From NCBI GenBank assembly GCA_947450475.1, contig CANFVK010000005.1, forward strand, positions 31,763 through 95,762: DNA of 64,000 bases. Reading direction: 5' to 3'. Below the pieces are notes generated by a model. It was not told the DNA's origin and searched no databases. It worked only from the letters and a program-made list of their open reading frames with translations. Source of the stretch: Bacteriovoracaceae bacterium (GTDB lineage Bacteria; Bdellovibrionota; Bacteriovoracia; Bacteriovoracales; Bacteriovoracaceae). Made by a program: the position numbers and the translations under genes. Positions 43,834-53,187 of the stretch are shown here, piece after piece (positions within the stretch are counted from its first letter, which is position 1; each line of letters opens with the position of its first letter).

Positions 43834-44604
43834 TTGGAAAATATACTTCAAGTCTTTTCGGGAATTTTTGGATTACTGATCGGGAGCTTTTTAAATGCTC
43901 TCATTTATCGTCTTCCAAGAGAAATTAATATTGCTTACCCAGGCTCCGCCTGTCCCCAATGCAATCACCTAATTAAATGGTATGAAAATATTCCTCTGTT
44001 TAGTTTTATTTTCCTTCGAGGGAAGTGCTCTGCTTGTCACTCCAAAATTTCATGGCAATATCCGCTCATAGAATTTTTTACTGCCTTATTTGCATTTGTG
44101 ATCTCTCCACATAATTTAGGTGTGAATGAACTGTTTAATTATTTTTTTTACTTTGGTGTTTTTTGTGCTTTTCTTGTGCATTTTATAATTGATGTAAAAC
44201 ATCAGGTTCTGCCTGACTCAATAAATATTTATCTGGGTTTGCTTTTTTTCATGGTCGCTCTTTTTACCAGGCCTTGGTCTCACTGGCTCATAGGGGCATC
44301 TTTTGGATTTGGATTTCCACTTTTGGTGAGTTGGATTTTTTACCAAATTCGCGGCCAAATTGGTCTAGGTGGTGGAGATATTAAACTTTATGGTGTCTTG
44401 GGAATTTATCTTGGTCCTATGGGAATTATGCAGAACATATTTTTGAGTTGCTTTCTAGGAGCAATCGTTGGATTGATATTAATGTTGGCAAAGATCATTA
44501 AGAGGGACAATCCAATACCATTTGGGCCCTTTATTCTCATCGTAGCCAGCGTTCAAATCTTTTTCGAGCAGTGGTTTAATCAACTTCTGCGATATATTGC
44601 TTGA
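43834..44604 (+). CDS. pilD: Prepilin peptidase / N-methyltransferase PilD
   Basis: 256 residues, multi-pass membrane protein. Two CxxC pairs (CPQCNHLIKW and CSACHSKISW) form the zinc site of the N-terminal domain. The aspartic protease residues are in IIDVKHQVLPD and GGGDIKLYG. It cuts prepilins after Gly and methylates the new Phe. Start is TTG 43834, two bases after the permease stop. Length is normal. Confidence 0.93.
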   Translation: MENILQVFSGIFGLLIGSFLNALIYRLPREINIAYPGSACPQCNHLIKWYENIPLFSFIFLRGKCSACHSKISWQYPLIEFFTALFAFVISPHNLGVNELFNYFFYFGVFCAFLVHFIIDVKHQVLPDSINIYLGLLFFMVALFTRPWSHWLIGASFGFGFPLLVSWIFYQIRGQIGLGGGDIKLYGVLGIYLGPMGIMQNIFLSCFLGAIVGLILMLAKIIKRDNPIPFGPFILIVASVQIFFEQWFNQLLRYIA

Positions 44605-44630
44605 TCACAATCTTTTATTAAATGTATAAT
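44601..44630 (+). promoter_or_regulatory. Candidate promoter for pilMNOPQ
   Basis: TTGATC (44601-44606), an 18-base spacer and TATAAT (44625-44630). The -35 overlaps the pilD stop. It lies 33 bp upstream of the pilM start. Confidence 0.55.
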
Positions 44631-44662
44631 TTTATAAAGTGTAACTAAGACAAGGTGAATAT

Positions 44663-45772
44663 TTGAGCTCCAAAGGAATGATTGATTCCATTAAAGAAAC
44701 GATTAACGATGCCTTGTACTTCGGTCCAAAAGGTATAGTTGGAATTGATATAGGACTTAGTGCTGTAAAGATGGCAGAAGTCGTTAAAGAAGCAGATGGT
44801 AGCTACAAGGTCATGAATTACATCACAGTTGAACTTCCAGAAGGAACTGTAATCGAAGATGAAATTCAAAAAGAAGACGAGTTACTTGAAGCTCTTCAGC
44901 GCGGTTTAAAAGAACTGCGTACCAGTAGCCGGTTTGCCTGTGTCGGTCTTTCAGGTCCCAATACCGTCCTCAAAAGGCTTCAACTTGCAGGAGGATCTGA
45001 TGAAGAAATTGAAGATCAGGTTGTGTGGGAAGCTGAGCAATACTTACCGTTTCCAATCGATGAAGGAAATGTTTCCTTTAGTATCATCGGTGAAAACCAG
45101 GGTGGTGGGGTTGACGTCATCATAGGTGCTGCTAAAAAATCTGTTGTAAATATTTTTAAAGAACTAGTTGAAAGGGCATCTTTCAAAGTTAAAATTATGG
45201 ACCACACTGCTGCGGCCATGATTAATGTCGTTGAGATTTCACTTGGAGATGTGGTTAAGGGCAGAGGAAAAACCTGGATCATTATGGATTTCGGTGCTCA
45301 AAAAACCAATTTTGTTATTTATAAAAACGGAGTTATCGTTTTTTTTAAAGAAATTAATATCGGTGGCTTAACCATTACTGAAGAAATTCAACGTCAGATG
45401 GGGGTGAGTTACAATGAGGCTGAGAGTTTAAAAATTCAGGGGGATGGCAATGGAAATATACCTGAAGAAATTGTGGAAATTATCAGACAGGTTTTAGATT
45501 CTTTTTTTGCTGAACTAAAAAAGACTATAGATTTCTGGGTCAGCTCTACATCGGAAGAAACCTTTGATGGTTGCATTTTAACTGGCGGAGGAGTGCAAAT
45601 TGCTGGGTTTGTCGAATCCGTTCAAGATTTAATCGAAACTGAAGTTATCGTTCTCAATCCTTTCGAGGGATTTACTTATAATAGTAGTAAAATTTCAGAT
45701 GACATGCTTCAAGACATTGCTTCTCGGGGAGCTGTTGCCATCGGTTTAGCGATGAGGAGTATCGCTAAATGA
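44663..45772 (+). CDS. pilM: Type IV pilus assembly protein PilM
   Basis: 369 residues with an actin-like (FtsA-type) fold: GIVGIDIGLSAVKMAEV at the first phosphate loop, IIMDFGAQKTNFVIYKNG at the second, and ILTGGGVQIAGF at the adenosine site. PilM is cytoplasmic and binds the PilN N-terminus. Start is TTG 44663 with AAGGTG upstream. Overlaps pilN in ATGA. The N-terminus has ~20 extra residues before the fold. Confidence 0.95.
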   Translation: MSSKGMIDSIKETINDALYFGPKGIVGIDIGLSAVKMAEVVKEADGSYKVMNYITVELPEGTVIEDEIQKEDELLEALQRGLKELRTSSRFACVGLSGPNTVLKRLQLAGGSDEEIEDQVVWEAEQYLPFPIDEGNVSFSIIGENQGGGVDVIIGAAKKSVVNIFKELVERASFKVKIMDHTAAAMINVVEISLGDVVKGRGKTWIIMDFGAQKTNFVIYKNGVIVFFKEINIGGLTITEEIQRQMGVSYNEAESLKIQGDGNGNIPEEIVEIIRQVLDSFFAELKKTIDFWVSSTSEETFDGCILTGGGVQIAGFVESVQDLIETEVIVLNPFEGFTYNSSKISDDMLQDIASRGAVAIGLAMRSIAK

Positions 45773-46383
45773 TTGAGTTAAACCTCCTCGAGAAAAAGCA
45801 GCCGCTTCGCCTCCCGAATGTTTTAGGAGTTGATCTCAATGAACTCAATTACAAGGCGCTAGTTTTTGCCATTGTTTTTTACTATGTCCCAGAGATTTTT
45901 GTCCGCAACAGCTACGATGATAAATTTAAAGTAGAAGATGATATTCTCGTTGGCCTAAGGGCAGATAATGCCAAGATTATTAAAGAAATTGGTAAAAACA
46001 CAGATGTAAAGGCTCAGCTAAAAGCTTACAATGAACAAGTAAATAAACTAAAAGCTCGTTCCGTTCAAGTTGATGAAATCTTAAAAATTCAAACCAACCC
46101 CAAAAAAGTTTTAGAAAAAATTGCCAGAAGCATTCCAGAAGATCTTTGGTTTGAAGAGTTAAAAATTACTGTTGAAAAAGACGTTTTTATAAGCGGTGGA
46201 GCATACTCTTCAAGAAGTATTGGTGAGTTTATTACATTGATTAATGATTCACCTTTTTTTGGCAGTTCAATTACTCCAGTTAAGCAAGAAAACAAGCAGT
46301 CAGATTTTGATGGTGTCCTAACCAGCTACGAAATATTTTCGCTGAAGGGTAAAATAAAAAACTATGACATGAGAGCTAGATAA
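45769..46383 (+). CDS. pilN: Type IV pilus assembly protein PilN
   Basis: 204 residues. It starts MIELNLLEKKQP, the conserved I-N-L-L motif that docks into PilM. A membrane span follows (~27-43), then a coiled coil (~55-105) and a ferredoxin-like periplasmic domain. It pairs with PilO in the inner-membrane alignment complex. Coupled to pilM (ATGA), 3 bp before pilO. Confidence 0.9.
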   Translation: MIELNLLEKKQPLRLPNVLGVDLNELNYKALVFAIVFYYVPEIFVRNSYDDKFKVEDDILVGLRADNAKIIKEIGKNTDVKAQLKAYNEQVNKLKARSVQVDEILKIQTNPKKVLEKIARSIPEDLWFEELKITVEKDVFISGGAYSSRSIGEFITLINDSPFFGSSITPVKQENKQSDFDGVLTSYEIFSLKGKIKNYDMRAR

Positions 46384-46386
46384 CCA

Positions 46387-47064
46387 ATGGAAAAATTATT
46401 AAAAAATATACATTGGTTCATAATTGCATATGCTCTTTTTAATATTGGTACGTTTGTTTATGAAGCTGAAGATAGAATGAAGGGCATCGCTGAGCAACAA
46501 GAGGTTCAGCGAAAGACATTAGAAAAATCTCGCACAACCAAAAAAGAAATTTCCAATTTTATGCGAGAAATTGACGATGCCAAAGGTGCAATTGAAAGAG
46601 TTGCTCGGGAAATTGAAAAAACCCAACAGCTACTTCCAAGCGAGGTCTCTGATACTGAAAATATCGGTTTATTGAGAGGATTTGCTGAGGATCTCAATAT
46701 TAAAGAAGTAAGCATCATGCCTGAGCGCGATGATAATCGTGGCTTTTACATTGCCAGAAGATATAAGTTTCGGGCAAAAGCAACTTACTTACAGTTTTTA
46801 ATTTTATTTGAAAAGATTGCTGAAAATAAACGTATCTTAAACGTGTCAGAACTTTTTTTTAAAAAGCTCGACCAACCACAAAGAAGTAAGTTTCAGTTAA
46901 TAGATGGTGAATTTACCACAGAAGCATATCGCTATAATGCTGAATTCAAGGAAGAACGCGGGATTGATATGATTGAGAAAGGATTTAAAGAAGGAACTCC
47001 TAAACCAGAAGCTAAAAAGCCAAAGAAGGGCTCAAAACCAACCAAGGGTGAGGGAGATGTATAA
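46387..47064 (+). CDS. pilO: Type IV pilus assembly protein PilO
   Basis: 225 residues: one membrane anchor near the N-terminus (~8-22), a coiled coil (~28-85) and a periplasmic ferredoxin-like domain (~95-190; YLQFLILFEKIAENKRILNV). The tail is lysine/proline-rich (~205-225), more extended than usual. Forms heterodimers with PilN and binds PilP. It ends 3 bp before pilP. Confidence 0.9.
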   Translation: MEKLLKNIHWFIIAYALFNIGTFVYEAEDRMKGIAEQQEVQRKTLEKSRTTKKEISNFMREIDDAKGAIERVAREIEKTQQLLPSEVSDTENIGLLRGFAEDLNIKEVSIMPERDDNRGFYIARRYKFRAKATYLQFLILFEKIAENKRILNVSELFFKKLDQPQRSKFQLIDGEFTTEAYRYNAEFKEERGIDMIEKGFKEGTPKPEAKKPKKGSKPTKGEGDV

Positions 47065-47067
47065 GGT

Positions 47068-47544
47068 ATGATCATTAAAATGATACTTTTTCTCTTTGCA
47101 ACGTCGTTGATGCCACTTTGTGCACAAGATTCCAACGAAACCTATAATCTGTTTAGAAGTAAAACATATGTTAAAAACCCACTTGAACTAAGAGATCCTT
47201 TCAAACGAAGGATCAATAAAAAAAAGGGCTCCAATATTCAGCGAGGAAAAGTTCCAGGTGTCTACACGAATTTTACTGAAAATATAGAAAATAAATCAGT
47301 TGAATCAATCAGAATCGTTGGAATTCTTATCGGCAATGATCGAAGAGCTCTCGCCAAAATTGCTTCGGATAAAGGTGGTCTTGAGAGCGAGATTTATTAT
47401 CTGAAAGAAGGAATGAGAGTAGGCACCAATGGAGCAGAAGTAAAAGCCATTTTACCTGGCGGAGTAGTTCTCGTAGAAAAAATTCGAAACGTCTATGATC
47501 AAGATGAATACCTCGAAACAGTCATTCCTGTTTCAGGAGAGTGA
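47068..47544 (+). CDS. pilP: Type IV pilus assembly protein PilP
   Basis: 158 residues: signal sequence (~1-19), a disordered arm with ELRDPFKRR, the PilP hallmark, then a beta-sandwich (~85-155; SIRIVGILIGNDRRALAKI, YYLKEGMRVG). PilP is usually a lipoprotein. Here the cysteine at residue 18 lies in LMPLCAQD, which is a poor lipobox, so lipidation is uncertain. It bridges PilNO to the PilQ secretin in the periplasm. Confidence 0.88.
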   Translation: MIIKMILFLFATSLMPLCAQDSNETYNLFRSKTYVKNPLELRDPFKRRINKKKGSNIQRGKVPGVYTNFTENIENKSVESIRIVGILIGNDRRALAKIASDKGGLESEIYYLKEGMRVGTNGAEVKAILPGGVVLVEKIRNVYDQDEYLETVIPVSGE

Positions 47545-47592
47545 TCTACTCAAACATTATTTCATAAAAAAAAAAACAAATTTTTTAAATAG

Positions 47593-47601
47593 TGATATAA
47601 T
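47593..47601 (+). promoter_or_regulatory. Candidate extended -10 promoter for pilQ
   Basis: TG-A-TATAAT, a perfect extended -10, about 56 bp before the pilQ start and downstream of A- and T-tracts (47566-47590). No matching -35. pilQ may be transcribed from here as well as from the pilM promoter. Confidence 0.45.
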
Positions 47602-47656
47602 CCTAATTAAGTCTATCTAGTAAGAGACGAAACATGATGACTTAGGGATGAGTTAC

Positions 47657-49582
47657 ATGAAAAAAGGATTTTTTCTTAGTGTTTTTTGTTGTACTGCTAT
47701 TTTTGCAATGAATGCAAACTCAGCGGAATTGAAGGCCATAAACTTTACTCAAAAAGGTGAAGTGAGTGAACTTGAATTTCTTCTTGATACAAATGAAGTT
47801 CAGGCAAGTAAGTTCCAGGTTAAAGAAGACAAGCAAATCATTGTCGATTTACCAGATGTAACGGCTTCAGAAAGAGTCATGCGTGCTTTTGATACTTCTG
47901 AATTTTCAGGTGGAGTCGTTTTTGTTAATGCCTATAAAAAGCCCAAAAGTGATAAAGATTTACGAGTCGCAATCCAGCTCCGAGATAATGTTCGCTCAGT
48001 CTTAGTCAGAAAGCCCAACAAGGTCATTTTACAAATAGAAAACCGCTATGGTGTTTTTTCTCAGAAAAAAGCTGAAGACGGTCAATCCTATAAAGACAAA
48101 GTCGCAGACATTCCAGTTGCTCAAGCCGCAAAACTCAATATTCCTAAATCAGATGCAGTGGAAGACCTTTTAGAAAATATAACCTTATCTGGAAGAAAAA
48201 AATATATTGGTAAAAAAATTACCATGAACCTAAAAAGTGTTAAGCCTGTAGAAATTTTAAAGATGTTGGCCGAAACTTCTGGCTTTAACATTATAGTAAG
48301 TGAAGAAGTGAAAAAAATGGAACCCATTTCTTTAAGCTTAATCGATATACCATGGGATCAAGCACTTGATACCGTTTTGGAAATGAATAAACTCGTCGCT
48401 AAAAAAAATGGAATGATTTTATTGGTGACTTCGCTTGAGTCTGCTACAGCTGAAAAAATTCTTGAGAAAAAAGCAAAAGAAGCAGTGGCAGAGCAAGAGC
48501 CACTGGTGACTAAGATTTTTCCTATCAGCTATGCTGTCTTGGATGACATTGTAACCATTCTTACTGAATACTCTTCAGAGGGTACAATTGCAGGTGGAGC
48601 TAGTAGTCCACAAATCCCATCAGGCCCTGGAATTGGCCTTGGCGGATTTGGTGGTCCAGGGGGCGGCGGTAGTGGCGGTCAAGCGGCAATGGCTGCAGCG
48701 AGTGCCAATGCTTCTAAGAAAAGAGGGAAAATAAGTAAAGATAAAAGAACCAATTCAATTATTGTTAAAGACACAGCAGACGTAATTGAAAGGATGAAAA
48801 AAATTGTTGAACTACTTGATACTCAGACGCCTCAAGTTCTTATTGAGTCAAAAATAGTAGAAGTTTCTGAGCGCTATAGTAAAGAAATTGGTCTGGATGA
48901 AGGTTTTAGTTTTGGCTATGATCCATTTGCAGCTGCTGGTGGAAATAGTGGATCTTTTTCTTTTAGCTCAGCGCCAGATTCAACTAAATCATTGTTTGGA
49001 TTAACTATAAATAAATTTAGCCATCTTACTAATTTAGACTTTAAATTAAAATTAATGGAAAGTGAATCTAAGGGTAAGATAATTTCGAGTCCAAAAGTTA
49101 TTACCAAAAATAATGTTGCCGCTAATATTAATCAAGACGAAAACACCTACTATCTTGAATCAACTACGGTTGCAGGTGCACAGGGAAATCAAACAACTCA
49201 GAGCTGGAAGCCGCAAACTTCTAAGTTGGAATTAACCGTGACTCCTCTGGTGACTAATGAAGGCTCAATTTCGATGGAAGTACTTGTGAAGAAAGATTCA
49301 TTAAACCCAGGGGCACAACCAGGGGCTCCACAAGATGAAGTAAAGCGCCAGGTTAAAACAGAAGTACTCGTTGATAACGGTTCAACCGTCGTCATCGGTG
49401 GGATTTACTCATATCAACAAACTGAAAATCATTCAGGAATACCATTTTTAAAAGATATTCCCTTGGTTGGATGGTTGTTTAGAACTAAATACAATCCGGC
49501 GACAACAAAAAAAGAACTTATTATCTTTCTTACTCCAAGAATCATTAACCAAGAAGAAGCAGGATTGGTTGATCGAGGTTGA
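47657..49582 (+). CDS. pilQ: Type IV pilus secretin PilQ
   Basis: 641 residues from ATG 47657; AGGG sits nine bases before it, but would abut the alternative ATG 47648. Signal peptide (~1-23, ending NANSAEL), an AMIN domain (~25-120), a secretin short N-domain (~190-260), an N1-type domain with a Gly/Ala-rich insertion (~305-345), then the secretin barrel (~390-635) ending VVIGGIYSYQQTENHSGIPF. It forms the outer-membrane gate for the pilus. It seems to have a single AMIN domain. The Gly-rich insert within the periplasmic part is unusual. Confidence 0.95.
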   Translation: MKKGFFLSVFCCTAIFAMNANSAELKAINFTQKGEVSELEFLLDTNEVQASKFQVKEDKQIIVDLPDVTASERVMRAFDTSEFSGGVVFVNAYKKPKSDKDLRVAIQLRDNVRSVLVRKPNKVILQIENRYGVFSQKKAEDGQSYKDKVADIPVAQAAKLNIPKSDAVEDLLENITLSGRKKYIGKKITMNLKSVKPVEILKMLAETSGFNIIVSEEVKKMEPISLSLIDIPWDQALDTVLEMNKLVAKKNGMILLVTSLESATAEKILEKKAKEAVAEQEPLVTKIFPISYAVLDDIVTILTEYSSEGTIAGGASSPQIPSGPGIGLGGFGGPGGGGSGGQAAMAAASANASKKRGKISKDKRTNSIIVKDTADVIERMKKIVELLDTQTPQVLIESKIVEVSERYSKEIGLDEGFSFGYDPFAAAGGNSGSFSFSSAPDSTKSLFGLTINKFSHLTNLDFKLKLMESESKGKIISSPKVITKNNVAANINQDENTYYLESTTVAGAQGNQTTQSWKPQTSKLELTVTPLVTNEGSISMEVLVKKDSLNPGAQPGAPQDEVKRQVKTEVLVDNGSTVVIGGIYSYQQTENHSGIPFLKDIPLVGWLFRTKYNPATTKKELIIFLTPRIINQEEAGLVDRG

Positions 49583-49587
49583 GCTTA

Positions 49588-50847
49588 ATGAGTAAGGATA
49601 AAATTCAATTATTATCTCCACTTTTTTTAAAGTATCAGTCAGATTTTGAGAAAAATCCTCGATCGAGAGTCTTTGCACCTTTGGCAGAAACTTATCGAAA
49701 GTTAGGTATGACTGATAAAGCCATGGAAATTCTTTCTCAAGGAATTAGGTATAATCCATCATATATTATGGGATATTTGGGATTAGCTTTTTGTTATTTT
49801 GACCTTAAGCAATTTCATTTAACTTACACGACTCTTCGTCCATTAGTTGAAGAAAACAGAGACAATTTAAGATTGCAAAAACTTTTTGCTGACTGCTGTA
49901 TCGAGTTGGAAAAAAAAGATGAAGCGCTTGAGACACTAAAATACCTTCTCTTCATCAACCCAAAAGATAAAATTGTTGCTGATCTTGTTGTCAGTTTAGA
50001 AAAAGAAATTGAAGAGCGCTATCGTCCGCATCACAAACCAATCTATATTCCAGAAAACGATTTATCAGCAGAAAAAAACCAGTATAACAAAGACGAAGTT
50101 TTTGATGTAGATAAGTTAGAAGATATTCAACCAAAGGCAGATTTTGATGACTGGATGACTGTCAACTTGAATAACAAAAAAGATTCGATTTCCTCGGGAG
50201 CAATTGAAAAATCAGAAGAACTCCAAGATAAAAAGCAAAATTATGACCATTGGAATGTAAAAAAAATTGAAGAAACACTTGAGACAATAGAGCGAATTAA
50301 AGATAGCGAAGATAAAAGAACATTTAAAGTTGAACTGCTATACGAAGAGTCTGAAGTCAAAACCGAAGCAGATTTATTGGAAGAAGAAGAAATTCAAGAC
50401 AAGGTCGAAAAAGAAGCTGTTGAGCTACCTTTAGTAACTCATACTCTTGTGGATTTATATTGCGGTCAAGGTCATATTGAAAAAGCCTTAGAGGTTTTAG
50501 AAAAAATACTACTACTCAATCCAACAGATCAAAAGACTATCCAAAAGATTAGTGAAATAAAAGCTCTTGTTCAACCAGTAGAAGAAATCCAAAAAATCAA
50601 GCCTCTGCCAAGTACCCAGAGCGTATTTGATATTAGAAAGATGGTTGCAGCAGAGGAAGTTGAAAATGTAAGTGAAGAGGAAGGGCGTAGACAATTAATG
50701 AATTTAATTGATCAAAATATCGCCAAAATCGTTATTGAAAATGAAGTTGAAAATAAGTTTGGGAACACAAAGCAAAAAACTGATAAACTAACAAATTTTC
50801 TCAAAAAAATTCAGAAAAGAGCTCTGGAATATCAAGGTCGCGTCTGA
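49588..50847 (+). CDS. Cytoplasmic TPR-repeat protein after pilQ
   Basis: 419 residues, with no signal or membrane segment. N-terminal TPR repeats (~20-140: VFAPLAETYRKLGMTDKAME; YIMGYLGLAFCYFDLKQFH), a long acidic linker (~160-285) and a further TPR near ~290-325 (LVDLYCGQGHIEKALEVLEK), ending with a charged helical tail. ATG 49588 is chosen over TTG 49579. It lies directly behind pilQ, but is not the pilotin Tgl/PilF, which needs a lipoprotein signal. Role unknown. Confidence 0.8.
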   Translation: MSKDKIQLLSPLFLKYQSDFEKNPRSRVFAPLAETYRKLGMTDKAMEILSQGIRYNPSYIMGYLGLAFCYFDLKQFHLTYTTLRPLVEENRDNLRLQKLFADCCIELEKKDEALETLKYLLFINPKDKIVADLVVSLEKEIEERYRPHHKPIYIPENDLSAEKNQYNKDEVFDVDKLEDIQPKADFDDWMTVNLNNKKDSISSGAIEKSEELQDKKQNYDHWNVKKIEETLETIERIKDSEDKRTFKVELLYEESEVKTEADLLEEEEIQDKVEKEAVELPLVTHTLVDLYCGQGHIEKALEVLEKILLLNPTDQKTIQKISEIKALVQPVEEIQKIKPLPSTQSVFDIRKMVAAEEVENVSEEEGRRQLMNLIDQNIAKIVIENEVENKFGNTKQKTDKLTNFLKKIQKRALEYQGRV

Positions 50848-50859
50848 TATTTTGATTTT

Positions 50860-51297
50860 ATGAATTTAGTAAAAAAAATAATGATCATTAATGGCCCAAA
50901 TCTTAATATGCTCGGCACCCGAGAGCCTGATGTCTATGGTTCTTTGACTCTTGATCAAATCATTGAGCACACTGAAAAATTGATCGACTCTTCACTTTGC
51001 CAATGCACTTGGTACCAGTCAAATGTTGAGGGCGAGATTGTTGGTCGCATCCAACAACTGATATCGCAAGATTTCAGTGCTTTAGTCATTAATCCTGGAG
51101 CTTATTCCCATACAAGCGTAGCCATTTTAGATGCACTTTTACTGTTGAAGATTCCGGTCGTCGAGGTGCACTTAAGCAATACTTATAAGCGCGAGGACTT
51201 CCGACAGATAAAAATAACAGCACGGGCTTCATCCATTTTGATGGAAGGATTGGGGAAAAATGCTTATTTGATGGCCATTCAGTCCCAGCTTTTGTAA
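50860..51297 (+). CDS. aroQ: Type II 3-dehydroquinate dehydratase
   Basis: 145 residues, normal for the small dodecameric enzyme. Motifs are INGPNLNMLGTREPDVYG (active-site loop with the catalytic Arg and Tyr), NPGAYSHTSVAILDAL (catalytic His) and EVHLSN. It dehydrates 3-dehydroquinate in the shikimate pathway, upstream of AroE. The ribosome site is weak. It stands 12 bp after the TPR gene and 32 bp before efp. Confidence 0.95.
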   Translation: MNLVKKIMIINGPNLNMLGTREPDVYGSLTLDQIIEHTEKLIDSSLCQCTWYQSNVEGEIVGRIQQLISQDFSALVINPGAYSHTSVAILDALLLLKIPVVEVHLSNTYKREDFRQIKITARASSILMEGLGKNAYLMAIQSQLL

Positions 51298-51329
51298 ATA
51301 AATAGAAAATTATTCAACGAGGAATTGTT

Positions 51330-51899
51330 ATGATTGAAACAAGTGACATGAAAAAAGGTCTAAAAATTGAATTAGAAGGTAAGCCTTATGTGATTTTAAA
51401 ATCAGATTTCACTAACCCTGGAAAGGGTTCTGCTTTTGTAACAGCAAGAATTAAAAATCTTGAAACTGGTCAAGTTATCGAAAGAACCTTTAAGTCTGGA
51501 GTTTCTACAAACGCAACAGTGCCAGATTTAGAAGAAAAAGAAGTGGAATATATGTATGCAGATCCTGAAGGATTTAATTTCATGGATCAAGCTAATTTTG
51601 AAACAATTCACCTTACTACTGAGCAAGTAGGTGAAGATAAATACTATCTTCAAGAGGGAGCTAAATTAACAGTACTCTACTATAAGAGCAGACCTATCAA
51701 TATTGAACTTCCGAACTTTGTAGTTCTTAAGGTTACTGAAACCGATCCTGGTCTTAAGGGTGATACCGCCGCTGGAGCTATGAAAAAAGCTGTGATGGAA
51801 ACAGGTCTTCAAGTTAGAGTTCCTTTATTCATCAAGGAAGGCGAAGTGCTAAAAATTGACACTCGCAATGGTGAATACATGGAAAGAGTAAACAAGTAA
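51330..51899 (+). CDS. efp: Elongation factor P
   Basis: 189 residues, the usual length: KOW-like N domain and two OB folds. The modification loop reads NPGKGSAF with K32 at the tip. This residue is lysylated or otherwise modified in many bacteria, but no EpmA/EpmB gene is in the window. EF-P rescues ribosomes at polyproline. Strong ribosome site (CGAGGAATTGTT). The aroQ-efp neighbourhood is common. Confidence 0.95.
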   Translation: MIETSDMKKGLKIELEGKPYVILKSDFTNPGKGSAFVTARIKNLETGQVIERTFKSGVSTNATVPDLEEKEVEYMYADPEGFNFMDQANFETIHLTTEQVGEDKYYLQEGAKLTVLYYKSRPINIELPNFVVLKVTETDPGLKGDTAAGAMKKAVMETGLQVRVPLFIKEGEVLKIDTRNGEYMERVNK

Positions 51900-51940
51900 T
51901 TCTCTCGGTTAAAATCTAACTTCACTTAAAATGCAAAAAG

Positions 51941-51961
51941 GGGGGGCATATTTCGCCCCTC
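51941..51961 (+). terminator. GC-rich hairpin after efp
   Basis: A G-run followed by C, a 7-base loop, and GCCCCTC form a stem of about 7 bp (one G-T pair). No T-run follows directly, so termination is only probable. Confidence 0.5.
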
Positions 51962-52032
51962 AATCTTCTGACTAAATTCAGTTAAAATAAAAATAATCTC
52001 AACAACTTAAGTTAGGTGGTGGAGCAATTATT

Positions 52033-53187
52033 GTGAGTTCGCAAAATGTAAAAATACAGCTTTCTGAATTTGAAAAATCTTTGAATTTTTCTGAATCCAA
52101 TGCTGATTTAGAAATCATCATTAGGCAATTTGAATCTATCGATGAAAAAAATCGCGATAAATATGCCATACACTTATATCAAAAGATGTGGGTTATCGCT
52201 TTGCAGGCCGGAAAGATAAGTTTAGCGAATAACTATGCAAAAAAATCAATAAATTACTTAGTCGAACACAAAAGAATTCCTGCCATAAAAATATTATTAA
52301 ATGAATTAAAAGAAAAAGGGTTACTAAAATCTCAATTAAAAGAATATTTATCAATCTTAGAAATATTAGAAGGAAGAAATAAAAACTTAACTAAAAATGA
52401 TTTGAATCGCATTGATCTATTGTGTGATCATCCTGAGCACTGGAAACAACATTCACTTTTTTTAAAACAATATCTTTTGCTGGAAGAAGTTTGGAGTTAT
52501 GACCAGTGGAAGCTTTGTTATGAGTATTTGCTAAGAAATCATTTTGATAAAGAGATAGTTGTTTCACTTTATGAAAAAGCACTCGAGTCAAACAACGAGC
52601 ACCACCTTAAAAAATTTAAAATCTATCTTGATAAAAACAAATTGGTAACAAGTCCAAGTGCCGTTCAAAAAGAGACAGTTGAAAAAATACAAAAAACTAA
52701 ATTTAACATTGATTATGATCAAATAGCTTTTGACTTGTTGTCAGGAAAAAATGAACCAAGTGAAGATGAACAATTAAGGGTGATAAATTCATTAAAGTTT
52801 ATATCTGAAGAAGATTTAAAGTCTAAAGGAACGGAAATGCTTGTTGCCTTTGAATTACTTGGTATGGAAAAAGTTGTGTTTAGTCTTTGTGAAAAATTAA
52901 TTGCAATGACGAGTGATGTGAAAATAAAAGCAGGTATTTATTTTGTTTGGGCCCAAGCGCTCTTAAATAATGAAGAATATTATAAAGTTATGGATTTAAT
53001 AGATGATGTGATTCAAAAAGAACCTCTGGTGAATGATGAATTGATTGCGATAATGTATCTTAAGGCCGAAGCTTACATAAAAGTAAAAAACATTAAAGCG
53101 GCAAAGAATATATTTTTAGAGATTAAAAAACAAAACCCTAACTATCGAATGGTTGCGGAAAGGCTAAAGTCAATTGAACAAAGTTAA
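52033..53187 (+). CDS. TPR/helical-repeat hypothetical protein upstream of tamB
   Basis: 384 residues, soluble and helical. Repeats resemble TPR (WVIALQAGKISLANNYAKKS; KAGIYFVWAQALLNNEEYYK; MYLKAEAYIKVKNIKAAKNI), densest in the last third. Start is GTG 52033 with GGAG nine bases upstream. The 3' end overlaps the tamB start by 14 bp, which suggests coupled expression with the TAM system. No signal peptide, so if it helps TamAB it does so from the cytoplasm. Function unknown. Confidence 0.75.
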   Translation: MSSQNVKIQLSEFEKSLNFSESNADLEIIIRQFESIDEKNRDKYAIHLYQKMWVIALQAGKISLANNYAKKSINYLVEHKRIPAIKILLNELKEKGLLKSQLKEYLSILEILEGRNKNLTKNDLNRIDLLCDHPEHWKQHSLFLKQYLLLEEVWSYDQWKLCYEYLLRNHFDKEIVVSLYEKALESNNEHHLKKFKIYLDKNKLVTSPSAVQKETVEKIQKTKFNIDYDQIAFDLLSGKNEPSEDEQLRVINSLKFISEEDLKSKGTEMLVAFELLGMEKVVFSLCEKLIAMTSDVKIKAGIYFVWAQALLNNEEYYKVMDLIDDVIQKEPLVNDELIAIMYLKAEAYIKVKNIKAAKNIFLEIKKQNPNYRMVAERLKSIEQS

